Shown here: piece after piece, positions 26,901 to 36,744 of the stretch
Layout: each line of letters opens with the position of its first letter
How positions within the stretch are numbered: the first letter of the stretch is position 1
NCBI GenBank assembly: GCA_002221725.1
Contig: NJFT01000208.1
Coordinates: 1-64,000, forward strand
Origin: Scedosporium boydii
Lineage: Eukaryota; Ascomycota; Sordariomycetes; Microascales; Microascaceae
Direction of reading: 5' to 3'
DNA length: 64,000 nt
Made by a program: the position numbers and the translations under genes
The notes under the pieces: model-generated
Told to the model about the DNA's origin: nothing
Seen by the model: only the letters and a program-made list of their open reading frames with translations
Databases searched by the model: none

Positions 26901-27796
26901 AGACATGAAACTATGGAATCAATGGTCAAGACAGACACACATCGGCATTTCGCATTTTCCAGTGCCAGAAAAAGTTGACGGCAGCAGCTAATTTCTCACA
27001 GCCTCAATCGTCCTTGTATCGGCGCATCGTTGATATATCCTGGTAGATCATAGCGCATCAAGACGTAGGACACCCTTCGCCCCCATTCGCGAGTCCCATC
27101 TCTGGCCGGTTAGAGATAGACAGGTTTCTTGTTTGAGAAGGGGCGAGCCCAAACCCTTTTGCCGACTTGAGGTGAGGCAAGGTATGGTTGAGGAAGCAAA
27201 AGAAAAGTGTTCGGCACAAGGATGGAGACCTCTCGAACCGGAAGACGATGTGTTTCTGGCTTCCCTGGAGGTGTATGCAGCGGAATTGAGGATCTCGGTC
27301 CTACAGGGCATAGGTAATCATAGACGAGTTGCTCAGTTTTGTAAGGGCCTTGATTCTTCGTAGGTTGGAATAATGAAATATAGGATAAAAGATGGGGTGA
27401 AGGATGGATTGGGATCAGGCCTGGGAGGCTATGGGATGGGAAGAGGGAAGAGTTTGAGAGAGGGATCCGGGGAGGGTGGGATCCTTTTTATAGACGAGAG
27501 GTGAGGGGAGATCACATGTGGATGAGCGTGGCCATGATGGGCAGGAAGGGCGATGTGAATCATCTCATAGATCCAAAAAATGAATTGGGAAGTGAGCAGC
27601 AAACGTGCAGAGGGTGAAAACTAGCGTTCCAGCCCGTGGATACGATAGTTTGGGTAGCAAACTGAATCACGCCAGGCCTCTCTTTCTGCCTGCAGACATC
27701 CACATGTCATGATCATAAGAAAACAGAATCAGAGATGAGAATAGTGTTGCCGAATTAGTGTGAATAGAGCGCCGTGAATCGCTAATTATGCACCTC
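20922..27796. other. gene desert
   Basis: No intact gene. Protein-like traces on the minus strand include FVFVPKIVKHPYGVLTERVL near 22650-22590 and LLSREQIKAFLLVPS near 21210-21160, both ended by stops and of unknown family. The segment 27360-27490 is G/A-rich on the plus strand. Neither the 169-codon plus frame at 25626-26135 nor the overlapping minus frames have a recognised domain. Confidence 0.5.
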
Positions 27797-29119
27797 CTAC
27801 CTCGATGTAAACAAGTCAAGAATGAACCCATCATCTCCTGCCCTAAGTGCCGCCCAGTTCTCCTCCTCCCTCATTCCCTCCACATTATCTCCCGCCTTCC
27901 TCACATACCACGCTCCTTTGGCTGTGATTGCCACCATGAAATCGCTTCCCCATTCCTCCTTCCTCTCGAACGCCAGGTTGATCATTTCCCTTCCGTGAAG
28001 AATCAGAGTCTCCCTCAAGAGCGTCAACTTGTCTTCCTCGGATAGGCCCCCGTCTTCTCTGTTGTAGTCTGCGTCCTCGGCGTACGTCCTCGTGAAGCCC
28101 GTAGTCAGTGCCTTGTGAGCTTTGTACGGCGGAGAATTTTCTTCCAGACGTATCATGGGCCCATGCACAGCGGCCAAGAATTGGGCAACATCACTACTGA
28201 CGCCACTGCCTCCCAACCTGGAGAATTCCCAATCGATAACTGCCAACTTGCGCGTCTCCCCAAAGACGTATGGTTTGTCCTCCCACGGTTCTATGAGGAT
28301 AGAGCCAGGATGAAAGTCTCCGAGCGAAAAGCGCGGGAGGACGGTGGGGGTGCGATATGCCTGCGCGACCCTCTCATGGATCCTTTCGGCGTCGGGGATG
28401 GAGCATTCTTTGAGGTGGTCTATGATAGGCACGACGGCGACATCATTCACGAGCTTTTCTGTGAGGTTTTGCGAAAGGACCTTTGATATGTCGGCATCGC
28501 TCGAGAGAATTGTGAAAGTCTCCTTCGAGTGGAGTTTGGCGAAGAAGCGACCGATGCGCTCACCTAACTTTCCGTAGGCATCCTCGATCTCCGCCTCTGG
28601 TACACGTGCGCAGGCAGCGGGCGTTAACAGGTCCCACAGAGTAGCTAAAGGGCCCAGGTCCTCGAGGATGAGAGCAGAAGACGCGGGGTTGTGGTCAACC
28701 ACCGTCGGGATAGTGATGGATCCCTCGAGGGGAAGGCTGGCTAAGGGGCCGGACCCGTGGAAGGCGCGGAGTACTGTAGCTTCTACCGTCTAGGCGCCCG
28801 CGCATTCCGTCAATTAGTTTCCAGGCTGTTGCGGAATTGGCAATGCGCAATGGAAGAGAGGAACAAGGACTGAAAAAGAGAAGAAAAAATGGTGGCAGGA
28901 ACACACCTGACGCTCCTGGGAAAAAGGAAAATCGGGCCCCGCGGCAGCAACGTAGGGCGGCGCATACTTTAAAATGAGACTCTCCGGTTCATCGTTGTCG
29001 TCGCCGCCAGTTCGTCTTGCGCGGACGGTATTGTTGACGAGTCCTCCATCTAGCGATTGGATACTGTATGTCGCGTCCGGCGACCTCGCCTTGAGATATG
29101 ATGTGAAATCAAAGGTCAT
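27797..29119 (-). CDS. APH/choline-kinase-like phosphotransferase family protein
   Basis: Two exons, 29119-28907 and 28789-27797, with a 117-nt intron (GTGTGT...CCTAG), give a 401-residue protein. The fold is protein-kinase-like, as in aminoglycoside phosphotransferase and methylthioribose kinase families that phosphorylate small hydroxylated substrates; the substrate here is unknown. Visible features are an N-terminal lobe with ESLILKYAP (candidate ATP-binding Lys51), the catalytic loop LGDFHPGSIL (Asp229) and the metal-binding VIDWEFS (Asp257). In most family members the loop is GDxHxxN; here residue 234 is Ser instead of Asn. The start was chosen because MTFDFTSYLK opens a coherent N-terminus and the splice joins QERQ to TVEATVLRAF in frame. 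No signal peptide or membrane segment is seen, so it is probably cytosolic. Confidence 0.85.
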
Positions 29120-29531
29120 AATTGCACAAAGAAGAACAGAAGGATTGGTGGATGCAGAAGTTGATGGCGATGGGGAGAGAGAGAACGAGAGATTGAAAGA
29201 TCGAGAGGCGAAGAGACCTGGTGTGTAGCCACGTGGGGGATGAGGGGTGCTCGGTATTAAAAAGGGTTGTATTCCAGGGTTGCGTTACTCTCAGACACGA
29301 TAACAGCTTCTGCTCTGGTCCACTTGTCTTGGGAGATGACGGCAGCGCCAATGAGTCTCCAAATGGCTCGACAGCAAGTACCTCTACTGCCCGGCGCAAA
29401 AGAAGAAGCCGTTTGATGGTATCATCGAATAATACAGAAAATACAGAGATTATACAGGTTCTCCCAAAAACCCACGCGCTCATAAGATGCCAGTAAGCCG
29501 AGAGAAATCAAGTCCCACACACGTTGCCGTC
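29120..29531. promoter_or_regulatory. intergenic, presumed promoter of the APH-like gene
   Basis: About 410 bp between two minus-strand genes. It must hold the 3' end of the SWIM/RING gene and the promoter of the APH-like gene. A TTTTTAATA-like stretch lies about 140 bp upstream of the start at 29119. No other element was identified. Confidence 0.4.
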
Positions 29532-30877
29532 CTACCAACGCCGCCGCCGGCCAGAAGAGCCGCATCTGGCAGCCGCCCGCTCGAGTCGATCCCAATAACT
29601 ATCCCAATATCTCGTCGAGGCATAAGTGCTCTCATCTGTCGGAAAGGTAGAAAAAAAAATTAGAACCGAGTCCTCTCAGTTGTCATCAATTGAAGATGGT
29701 GGGAGCCCACACGTACCTCTTTCGCCGGAGATTCCCAACTGATCGGCCACATTCACATATCCCTCCTCGTTAAGCTGGCCCGTCGTCTTCATAACGGCCA
29801 CTGGGTCAAGCTCGACGCCCCACGTGCTCCGACAATACGGACACGTCGCCTCGGACTCACGGCCGGGACATTTGGTGGCGGCCCACATGCGGAAGCAGCG
29901 CGTGTGCACATTCTGCCCGCAGGCGGCGCGACACCAGGTGATGGTTTCCTTTTCGTTGGGGTCGAATTCGCAGAAACAGATGGGGCAGTCGCCTTCGATG
30001 GGTTTCCTCTTGCCGGCTTCTTCGGTGTCGGAGCCGGTGGATGAGGGGCCTGCGTCGATGGGAGGGGCGCCAGCTAGTATTTCCTTGAGCTCGGAGCTCA
30101 GGAGGGCGAGTTGGTAGACGTATTTGAAGTCGGCTCGGAGGACGCGACTGAGGACCTACGAAGACATTGGGTCGTTAGCGCGTGCTTTATTGGAAAGGAT
30201 AAGAAACAAAAGGTGGTGATGGTGCGCATACGTAGAGGATGTGTTTGCACTGATTTCCACTCTTGTTATGGGGACAGGTGCAAGTCGAGATCGGACCAAC
30301 ATGAACCGTGTATATGTTCCCCGTTGAGCCCGTCAGCTCGACATCTTCCTCGGGGCAGTCCGCAGTGCCAACTCGTTTACGTGATAGAACGTAGAACCTA
30401 AGGAAAGATCACGGGTTAATTGGCTGTCGAGCGCAACCATCTCTGTGTAGATGGACTCGTCTCGACTCACCTCTGAGATCGCGCACGCTCAAAGATTGGA
30501 TGGAATGATTGGGGAGGTCCGGCTCGAAACCTGCATCGCACGGGATTAGCTAGAGATCTAAGTATTAGTCCGCATCGAAGAGGGTGGCGATACATCCGCA
30601 GCCGCTTCTCGGGCGATGGTGGACCCTTCAACTTTTTGGGTGGCCGCGAGTCGAGGATCTCGAGGGAGGGCGATCTGTTCACGGTCTTGGTCGTCTTCTT
30701 GGGCGCAGGCGGTCCATCGAGAATCTCGACCGAACTCGAACGCGAGCTCGAAATCGCCGTCGAGTTTGATTCAGCCTTGCGCTTGGTTCCCCGCATGGTT
30801 GGAGATGGTGTCAGAGCCGGATGTGCGGCTGGAGCTTGGGTCCGGGAGGGAGGGCTACCGCGACGCGCCTCAGACAT
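29532..30877 (-). CDS. SWIM and RING zinc-finger protein (putative E3 ligase)
   Basis: Five exons, 30877-30594, 30530-30471, 30397-30232, 30155-29717 and 29635-29532, encode 350 residues. The N-terminal 90 residues are disordered and basic (KRKAESNS, KKLKGPP) and include two similar SxSxEILD blocks. A SWIM finger follows at residues 154-167 (CTCPHNKSGNQCKH). A RING finger spans residues 227-278 (CPICFCEF, CGQNVHTRCF, CPYC). The C-terminus is Tyr/Trp/Arg-rich and ends GRRRRW. SWIM+RING proteins of this layout are typical of fungi and resemble ZSWIM2-type ubiquitin ligases; the target is unknown. The splice joints restore a conserved block (PPQSFHPIFERARSQR into FYVLSRKRVG), which supports the model. 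The gene is divergent from the VIT/VWA gene. Confidence 0.87.
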
Positions 30878-32733
30878 GGTGGGAGAGTGGTTTATTCCGT
30901 ATTTCGAGGGGTCCTGTGCGGGAAATTAGGGTGGTGCTGGGTCTTGAATGGGGAAATATCGATTGGAAGAATGATGGGATCGGGTGGTTGTCTGGCTTCC
31001 TCGCGATGCAGCGTTGATGAGGGTGGCAAGAATCGAGTGGGAGACGCGACTGGGCACTTGAGATCGCGACCCTATTTTTTGAGAGGAAACCAAATTTACG
31101 TTCTGACCGGATTTGATGTGACATCAAGTGACAGTCTTGCCTTGTGGGGCACACTGTATTCATACGGTTTACGAAAAGTACAATTGCAGCGTTCAACTGA
31201 AATCTGACTGGTCAATTCGTCTGTTCAACCCGTTGGCCGTGGGAAGTGATAAGAAACACTGTAATCTTCAGTGTTGCCCTCTGCCCAAGTCCGTTGCTGT
31301 GTACATACGTCACCAGACACGGGGAGGGAAGGTTTGGCTTTTAGGCTTTAGGCTTCAAGTTTCTCGTAAACGACTGGACTTTGGAGTCTGGACCGAAGCT
31401 TCAACCTTGAAATAACAAGCAATGAGCCACCGGCGAAAGGCCTCGCTGCAGGGGAAATGACACCCAGACCGACTCAATGAAGACCGCAAACAGACAAGCT
31501 CAATCCTGTCGCAACTGACGCTCAAATGAGAACCAATCAAGACCGGCATGCCTCAGATCAATTTGCTCGTCGCTATCAATCTTTCTTTGAAATCTGTCCA
31601 CCACGCCGCTTAGCGAAACGAGGGGACGGAGGCAACCCGCGCTATGGCTGCCGCTAGTTCAAGCCTACAAGGGGCCCAGGCAGCAGGAAAACAAGGGTTT
31701 CAGTGGGCTAAGCTCAGGGCTGAACCACTAAGCTTAATCCCCGTGCGTGCCCGTTTGAGCCTCTGGGATTTGGGATTTCGCGCAGGAAGAATCAAATGCA
31801 GCATGCGGCTTCGTGCCTGCCTCCGCTTCAACAGGACTTGAACCCCCAAACGGACACTCGGTCTTTCCAGCTTTGTATTTAGCCAGACAGAAAAGGCATG
31901 TGCTCCTGAGAAATTGATGAAATGGGGCCATTCGAGAACCTTAGAGCGCGTCTGCACATGTTTGGAATTTGTAAGCTCCAGTTTGCGCCTGGTTTGCGCC
32001 TGCCCTATTTCTGCCCTGTCCAGGTTAACCCCGCACTAGGATTGGTCAAGGCGGTCTAGGCACCTGCTGAGGGAGCAGAGGCAGCAGCCACAACCAGAAC
32101 ATGACCAGGCATCCATGAACGCACTCGGAAGGCACCAGGAACAGCGGGCAGGAGCTCTTCTCGTTGGTCACTTTTACAAGGCAAGTGTGGCTTGGACGAG
32201 AGCTGAAGTCAGATCATCTCAATTACCCCGGTCCGAGTCTAGCTCTGGAGATGGGAATCAAAGTCCTACACTTCAATAGATCCTTTCTTACTCCCTCCAT
32301 TCTGATCCGCTCAAAGATCAATTGCTCTCCGATAATTCAGGAATTTTTATTTAATACCCACCATATCCTCCACTTGTCCCGTCTCTTCTTTTCCTTGTTT
32401 TCTCCCCAACGACTTCAGCAAACATCTGAGCAAACATCCCACCCGAGATACCCATCTCATACCCATTCGACAACTCAAACGTCATTGTGATACGACAGAT
32501 ACGGCAACCTTCCCACCCCGCTTGTCTTCAAAGGATCCTAGAGTGAACGAGACCTTTTGTCTTGTACAACTCTTACTTCCCAAGCAAATCGTGATACCCA
32601 AAAGCCTGATCTCTCCCCAAGTCCTTTGCTGAATTCTCATCACCCCTCGCGTCTGCCTCAGAAGAAGGCACCTTGACTCCAACACTCCAACACACCAACA
32701 TCCACAACTCAACACCCCCAAGCCTTCGTCGCC
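30878..32733. promoter_or_regulatory. long divergent intergenic region
   Basis: About 1.86 kb between divergent genes, so it must carry both promoters. The part next to the plus-strand gene (about 32330-32733) is C/T/A-rich with CAAC and ACACC runs, typical of a fungal 5' leader. An 11-bp tandem duplication (GTTTGCGCCTG) lies at about 31983-32004. No gene was recognised. Confidence 0.5.
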
Positions 32734-35700
32734 ATGTTCGGTTCACCAGTCCGCGCAGTCCACCATACCCACATTTGTGGTCTCTTCTACACCATCCACC
32801 ATGTCCGGAAATATCTTCCCCAGGTCCAGATGTCCGCCCATGTGTCCATTTTATCCTCAGTCTCTAGGACAACCCTGACTCAGATCTTCACAACCGCCTC
32901 TCTGACCGAGGCGCTAAAGGAAGTCAAGTATGCCTTCCCCATATATGACGGCGTGAGTGTTGTCGCCTTCACCTGCACCATAGGCGACCGCGTGGTCAGG
33001 GGCGTTGTCAAGGAGAAGCAAAAGGCCCGCGAGGTCTACGAACAGGCTCGTGATCGTGGAGAGGCCGCTGCGCTTCTCGAGCAGACCCCAGAGGCCGCCG
33101 ACGTCTGGACCACGTCCGTTGGCAACATTCCACCCAACACCGAGGTCAAGGTCGAGATTGTCTATCTCGGAGAACTTAAGCACGACGCCGAAGTCGATGG
33201 CATTAGATACACCATTCCCACCTCCATCGCTCCGAGGTACGGCGAGCTACCTGCGGCCATGCTCTCCACCAACACCCAACTTGGCGGCAAGGGAGGACTC
33301 CAAATTGTCGTCGACGCCCAAGTTCCAAACGGATCCGTCATCAAGGCCGTTCAGTCTCCCAGTCACCCCATTTCCGTGGCCGTGGGTAATCTTTCCACCA
33401 CTCCAAAGGCCGAGCCTTCGCTGCAAAAGGCCTCGGCCACTCTCGCTCTCGGATCCGCCGAGTTCGACAAGGACTTTATCCTCCATGTAATCGCCACGAA
33501 TACCTCCAACCCCGTTGCTATGGTTGAAAGGCATCCAACCTTGCCCAACGAGAGGGCTCTCATGGCCACCCTGGTGCCCAAGTTCAAACTGCCTCCCGAG
33601 CGTCCCGAGATTGTCTTCGTCTGCGACAGGAGCGGAAGCATGGGCTGGGGTAAGATTGCCAACTTGAAGACGGCCCTGCAGATCTTCCTCAAGTCGCTAC
33701 CTGTCGGCGTCAAGTTCAACATTTGCAGCTTTGGATCTAGTTATTCCTTGCTTTGGGACCGCTCCAAGTCGTATGACAAGGCTAGTCTCGAGGAAGCTAC
33801 GCGCCACGTCGACACCTTCCAATCCAACATGGGAGGAACCGAGATGTGCCAGCCCATCAAGGCCGTTTTCGAAAAGCGCTACAAGGACATGAACCTCGAA
33901 GTCTTCCTGCTTACTGACGGTGATATCTGGGACCAGGCTAACCTCTTCAGCATCATCAACAACGAGATGGCCCAGAGCAATGGGGCTGTCCGCGTCTTCA
34001 CCCTCGGCATCGGCACCGGAGCGAGCACTTCGTTAGTTGAGGGAGCCGCTCGCTGCGGCAACGGCTTCTCTCAGCTCGTTGGTGACAACGAGAAGATGAA
34101 CAACAAGGTCGTCCGCATGCTCAAAGGAGCCTTGACCCCGCACATCAAGGACTATACTCTCGAAATCAAGTACGACGAGCAGCCCGACGACGCCGACGAT
34201 TTTGAGCTGGTCGAAAAGGTCGTTGACTGCCTAATTGTCGATGACGGCCGAAGCGAGAAGACGGCCGTAGAGGAATCTGCGGCCGCCAGCCAGAAGAAAC
34301 CAATCTCATTGTTTGATGCGTCCGCTGATGACGAGGATAGCGAAATGACCGATGCGCCCTCGACAACGGCTGCCGTCGAGACAAAGTACAACCACCTGCC
34401 CCCCGTGACGCCTCCTAAGCTTTTGCAAGCACCCTTCCAGATCCCTCCGCTCTTCCCCTTTAACCGCACCAGCGTCTACGTACTCATGTCGGGCGAGACC
34501 ATCCAGCGGCCGGTCAAGTCCGTCGTACTCCGCGGCACTTCGGTCCACGGGCCCCTTGAACTTGAGATCCCAGTCACTACTATCGACGAACCCAGCGAGA
34601 CTCTGCACCAGCTTGGCGCCCGCAAGGCCGTCAAGGAGCTCGAGGAGGGCAAGGGCTGGCTGTACCACGCCAAGGACGCAGACCAGAAGCTCCTCAAGGA
34701 TAAATACGATGGGCGGTTCTCCGACATGGTCGAGCGTGAGGCTGTCCGCCTCGGTGTCAAGTACCAGGTCGCCGGCAAATGGTGCTCCTTTGTCGCCGTC
34801 GAGGAGAAGCGGGGCGATGACGGCAAGACTCGGCAGCTGACGCAGCCCGATGCAAATCTCGCCAGCCTCGATTCAGACGGGGAGGCCGAATGTCTTGGCT
34901 TCGGGGCTGTACCATCTGTTCAGTACCAATCAGCTCCAGGCGCTCGGGCCCGTATCGGGGGTATGCTTCGTCATCGTAAGATTTCCGGGGGAGGAGGCGC
35001 CGCATCTGCGCGCCCGCAGCTTCAGTCGGCCTGCCTCGCGCAGGCGGTGCAGCAGAGTTATCAGCCGCCGCCACCGCCGCCACCGGCTCCGGCTGCGGCT
35101 TCTAGCTACGTCAACTCCATCACTGCTCGCGGATACGATATGCCCAAGCTGCGTGAAAAGTCCGACACTCTAGCGTCGCAGGCGGCTAGTTTCCGTAAGT
35201 CTAAGAAGTCTTCTTTTTCGGCCACGGTTTCGGGGTTGCTCGGTTCGAGATCCAAAGAGAGCCAGGCAGCGCCATCTGACGGTGGCGCCCCTGTAATATT
35301 CGATGCCTGCTATACATCCTCTGCTGCTGATCAGGACATGTCATTTGCTTATGCGGCCCCGTTGCCCTATGAGGATGACGACACGTTTGAAGGCGCTGCT
35401 GCGCCCAAGCCCCCTGCTTCTCAGTCTCTCTTTGGAAGTTCCTCCTCCGGGCCCCCTACCGCTGCAGGTCTGTTTGGAAACCCTGCTTCTGGCCCCGCTG
35501 CTCCTGGATCTGTCTTCGGCGCTAGCCCACAACGTGCCTCGGCGGGAGGATTTGTCGCTTTTGGCCAGGCCGACAATAAGGCGTCTGCTTACTCTTCTGC
35601 AGGTCAGGTCAGAAGTCGTGCCGCCCCCACCGGCGTTCCGCAAGCCATGCCTACGGGAGGACCTGTCTTCGGAGGCAGTTTCGGCGCCGCTGCTCCCGCT

Positions 35701-36090
35701 CCCGGGTCAGTGTTACGATCATACCAAGCCCCCGCTGCCAAGCCCGCTCCCGCTCCCAAGAGGGATCCCCTCGAAGCGATCGTCGACACGCAGACCTTTG
35801 AGGGCTTCTGGCCCGCCTCGTCCGCCGCCGGCCTCCTCGCCGCTCTCGGGGTGACCAAGGACAAGCTCGACGCCGTGCTGGCCGCCAGCGAGGAGGCCTG
35901 GGTCGGGAAGCTCAGGGGCAACGACGACGCTGTGTTGACGGCTCTTGTGCTTGTGTTCTTGGAGAAGAAGTTGGGCCATGATAAGGATACGTGGGAGATG
36001 ATGGCGGAGAAGGCTTGGGATTGGCTGAGGGGTGTGGTGGGTGAGATCGAGGAGGAGGATGTCGAGGGTGTTTTCGGAAGACTGTTTTAA
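32734..36090 (+). CDS. VIT and von Willebrand factor A domain protein
   Basis: A single exon of 1,118 codons. The N-terminal VIT (inter-alpha-trypsin) domain covers about residues 25-165, with YLPQVQMSAHVS and VGNIPPNTEVKVEIVYLGEL. A VWA domain follows at about 293-465. Its metal site is complete: DRSGS at 298-302, Thr in MGGTEM near 369, and TDGD near 393. A low-complexity linker includes a seven-Pro run near residue 776. Phenylalanine-glycine dipeptides (LFGSSSSG, LFGNPASG, SVFGASP) run from about 890 to 1000. The last 80 residues form a helical module (EGFWPASSAAGLLAALG to the end), as seen in VWA5/PARP4-like proteins. It is intracellular by appearance, since no signal peptide is seen. The function in fungi is not established. 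ATG context and full-length VIT homology support this start. Confidence 0.92.
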   Translation: MFGSPVRAVHHTHICGLFYTIHHVRKYLPQVQMSAHVSILSSVSRTTLTQIFTTASLTEALKEVKYAFPIYDGVSVVAFTCTIGDRVVRGVVKEKQKAREVYEQARDRGEAAALLEQTPEAADVWTTSVGNIPPNTEVKVEIVYLGELKHDAEVDGIRYTIPTSIAPRYGELPAAMLSTNTQLGGKGGLQIVVDAQVPNGSVIKAVQSPSHPISVAVGNLSTTPKAEPSLQKASATLALGSAEFDKDFILHVIATNTSNPVAMVERHPTLPNERALMATLVPKFKLPPERPEIVFVCDRSGSMGWGKIANLKTALQIFLKSLPVGVKFNICSFGSSYSLLWDRSKSYDKASLEEATRHVDTFQSNMGGTEMCQPIKAVFEKRYKDMNLEVFLLTDGDIWDQANLFSIINNEMAQSNGAVRVFTLGIGTGASTSLVEGAARCGNGFSQLVGDNEKMNNKVVRMLKGALTPHIKDYTLEIKYDEQPDDADDFELVEKVVDCLIVDDGRSEKTAVEESAAASQKKPISLFDASADDEDSEMTDAPSTTAAVETKYNHLPPVTPPKLLQAPFQIPPLFPFNRTSVYVLMSGETIQRPVKSVVLRGTSVHGPLELEIPVTTIDEPSETLHQLGARKAVKELEEGKGWLYHAKDADQKLLKDKYDGRFSDMVEREAVRLGVKYQVAGKWCSFVAVEEKRGDDGKTRQLTQPDANLASLDSDGEAECLGFGAVPSVQYQSAPGARARIGGMLRHRKISGGGGAASARPQLQSACLAQAVQQSYQPPPPPPPAPAAASSYVNSITARGYDMPKLREKSDTLASQAASFRKSKKSSFSATVSGLLGSRSKESQAAPSDGGAPVIFDACYTSSAADQDMSFAYAAPLPYEDDDTFEGAAAPKPPASQSLFGSSSSGPPTAAGLFGNPASGPAAPGSVFGASPQRASAGGFVAFGQADNKASAYSSAGQVRSRAAPTGVPQAMPTGGPVFGGSFGAAAPAPGSVLRSYQAPAAKPAPAPKRDPLEAIVDTQTFEGFWPASSAAGLLAALGVTKDKLDAVLAASEEAWVGKLRGNDDAVLTALVLVFLEKKLGHDKDTWEMMAEKAWDWLRGVVGEIEEEDVEGVFGRLF

Positions 36091-36744
36091 TGAATGGGTA
36101 GTTGTTGGTCTTTGGGTGTGGGTAGAGGATGGATGAACCCGAAGAAGAAGAAGGTGAAAATGATAAAAAAAAAAAAAACCGAACAGGACTAATGAACATG
36201 ATGAATGTTATGAATAATTCTAGTTAGGTACCTAACAATTTGAACCTTTTTATCATCGTTAGTTCCCAAGTGACTTGTCTTGTGTGGATCAAGGTAGATG
36301 GTCATGTTTCAACGGACTGGCCCAGATCCGTCGTCGAAATGACAGGTAGCACGAGTGATTCATAACAACAATCCGATAGAAACATGGAGGACGGGACACG
36401 AGAGTCTCCTCGTTGCTGTTTGCACTCTGAACAAGCCCCCACGCTCGTCAACATCGACGAGACCCCAGAGATGAAGTATCTTTCCACACCGTAGCGAGGC
36501 GCCATCTCCTGCTTAAAAAAATGAAAAAGAGGTGCCGTCTGCTCGGGATCCTGAGCTTTTAGCACCCCCCATGTTACGCTAATCTGTTTGGTTGTACGAA
36601 TTACTAGACACAATTCCTCGCCTCATCAATCGTATGCAGAAAAGAAGAAGAATATCCCAAATATCAATATCCCGAATAACCCAACGCTCACTAGAATAGA
36701 AAGTCCCATGAATGCTCATATAATAATAATCCAGTTCCTGCACC
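36091..36744. other. convergent intergenic region
   Basis: The 3' ends of the VIT/VWA gene and of the antiporter gene face each other here. It contains a 14-nt A run near 36164-36177 and a perfect 14-bp palindrome GTTAGGTACCTAAC at 36223-36236. No gene. Confidence 0.6.

Noticed and set aside
27133..27363. A 76-codon plus-strand frame with protein-like content (EEAKEKCSAQGWRPLEPEDD)
   Set aside because: It has no ATG at the beginning, no neighbours in phase and no recognised family. It may be another relic but cannot be supported.
31838..31960. A possible tRNA on the minus strand, suggested by GGGTTCAAGTCC
   Set aside because: The supposed T-arm does not pair, no A box with correct spacing lies upstream, and no cloverleaf can be folded.
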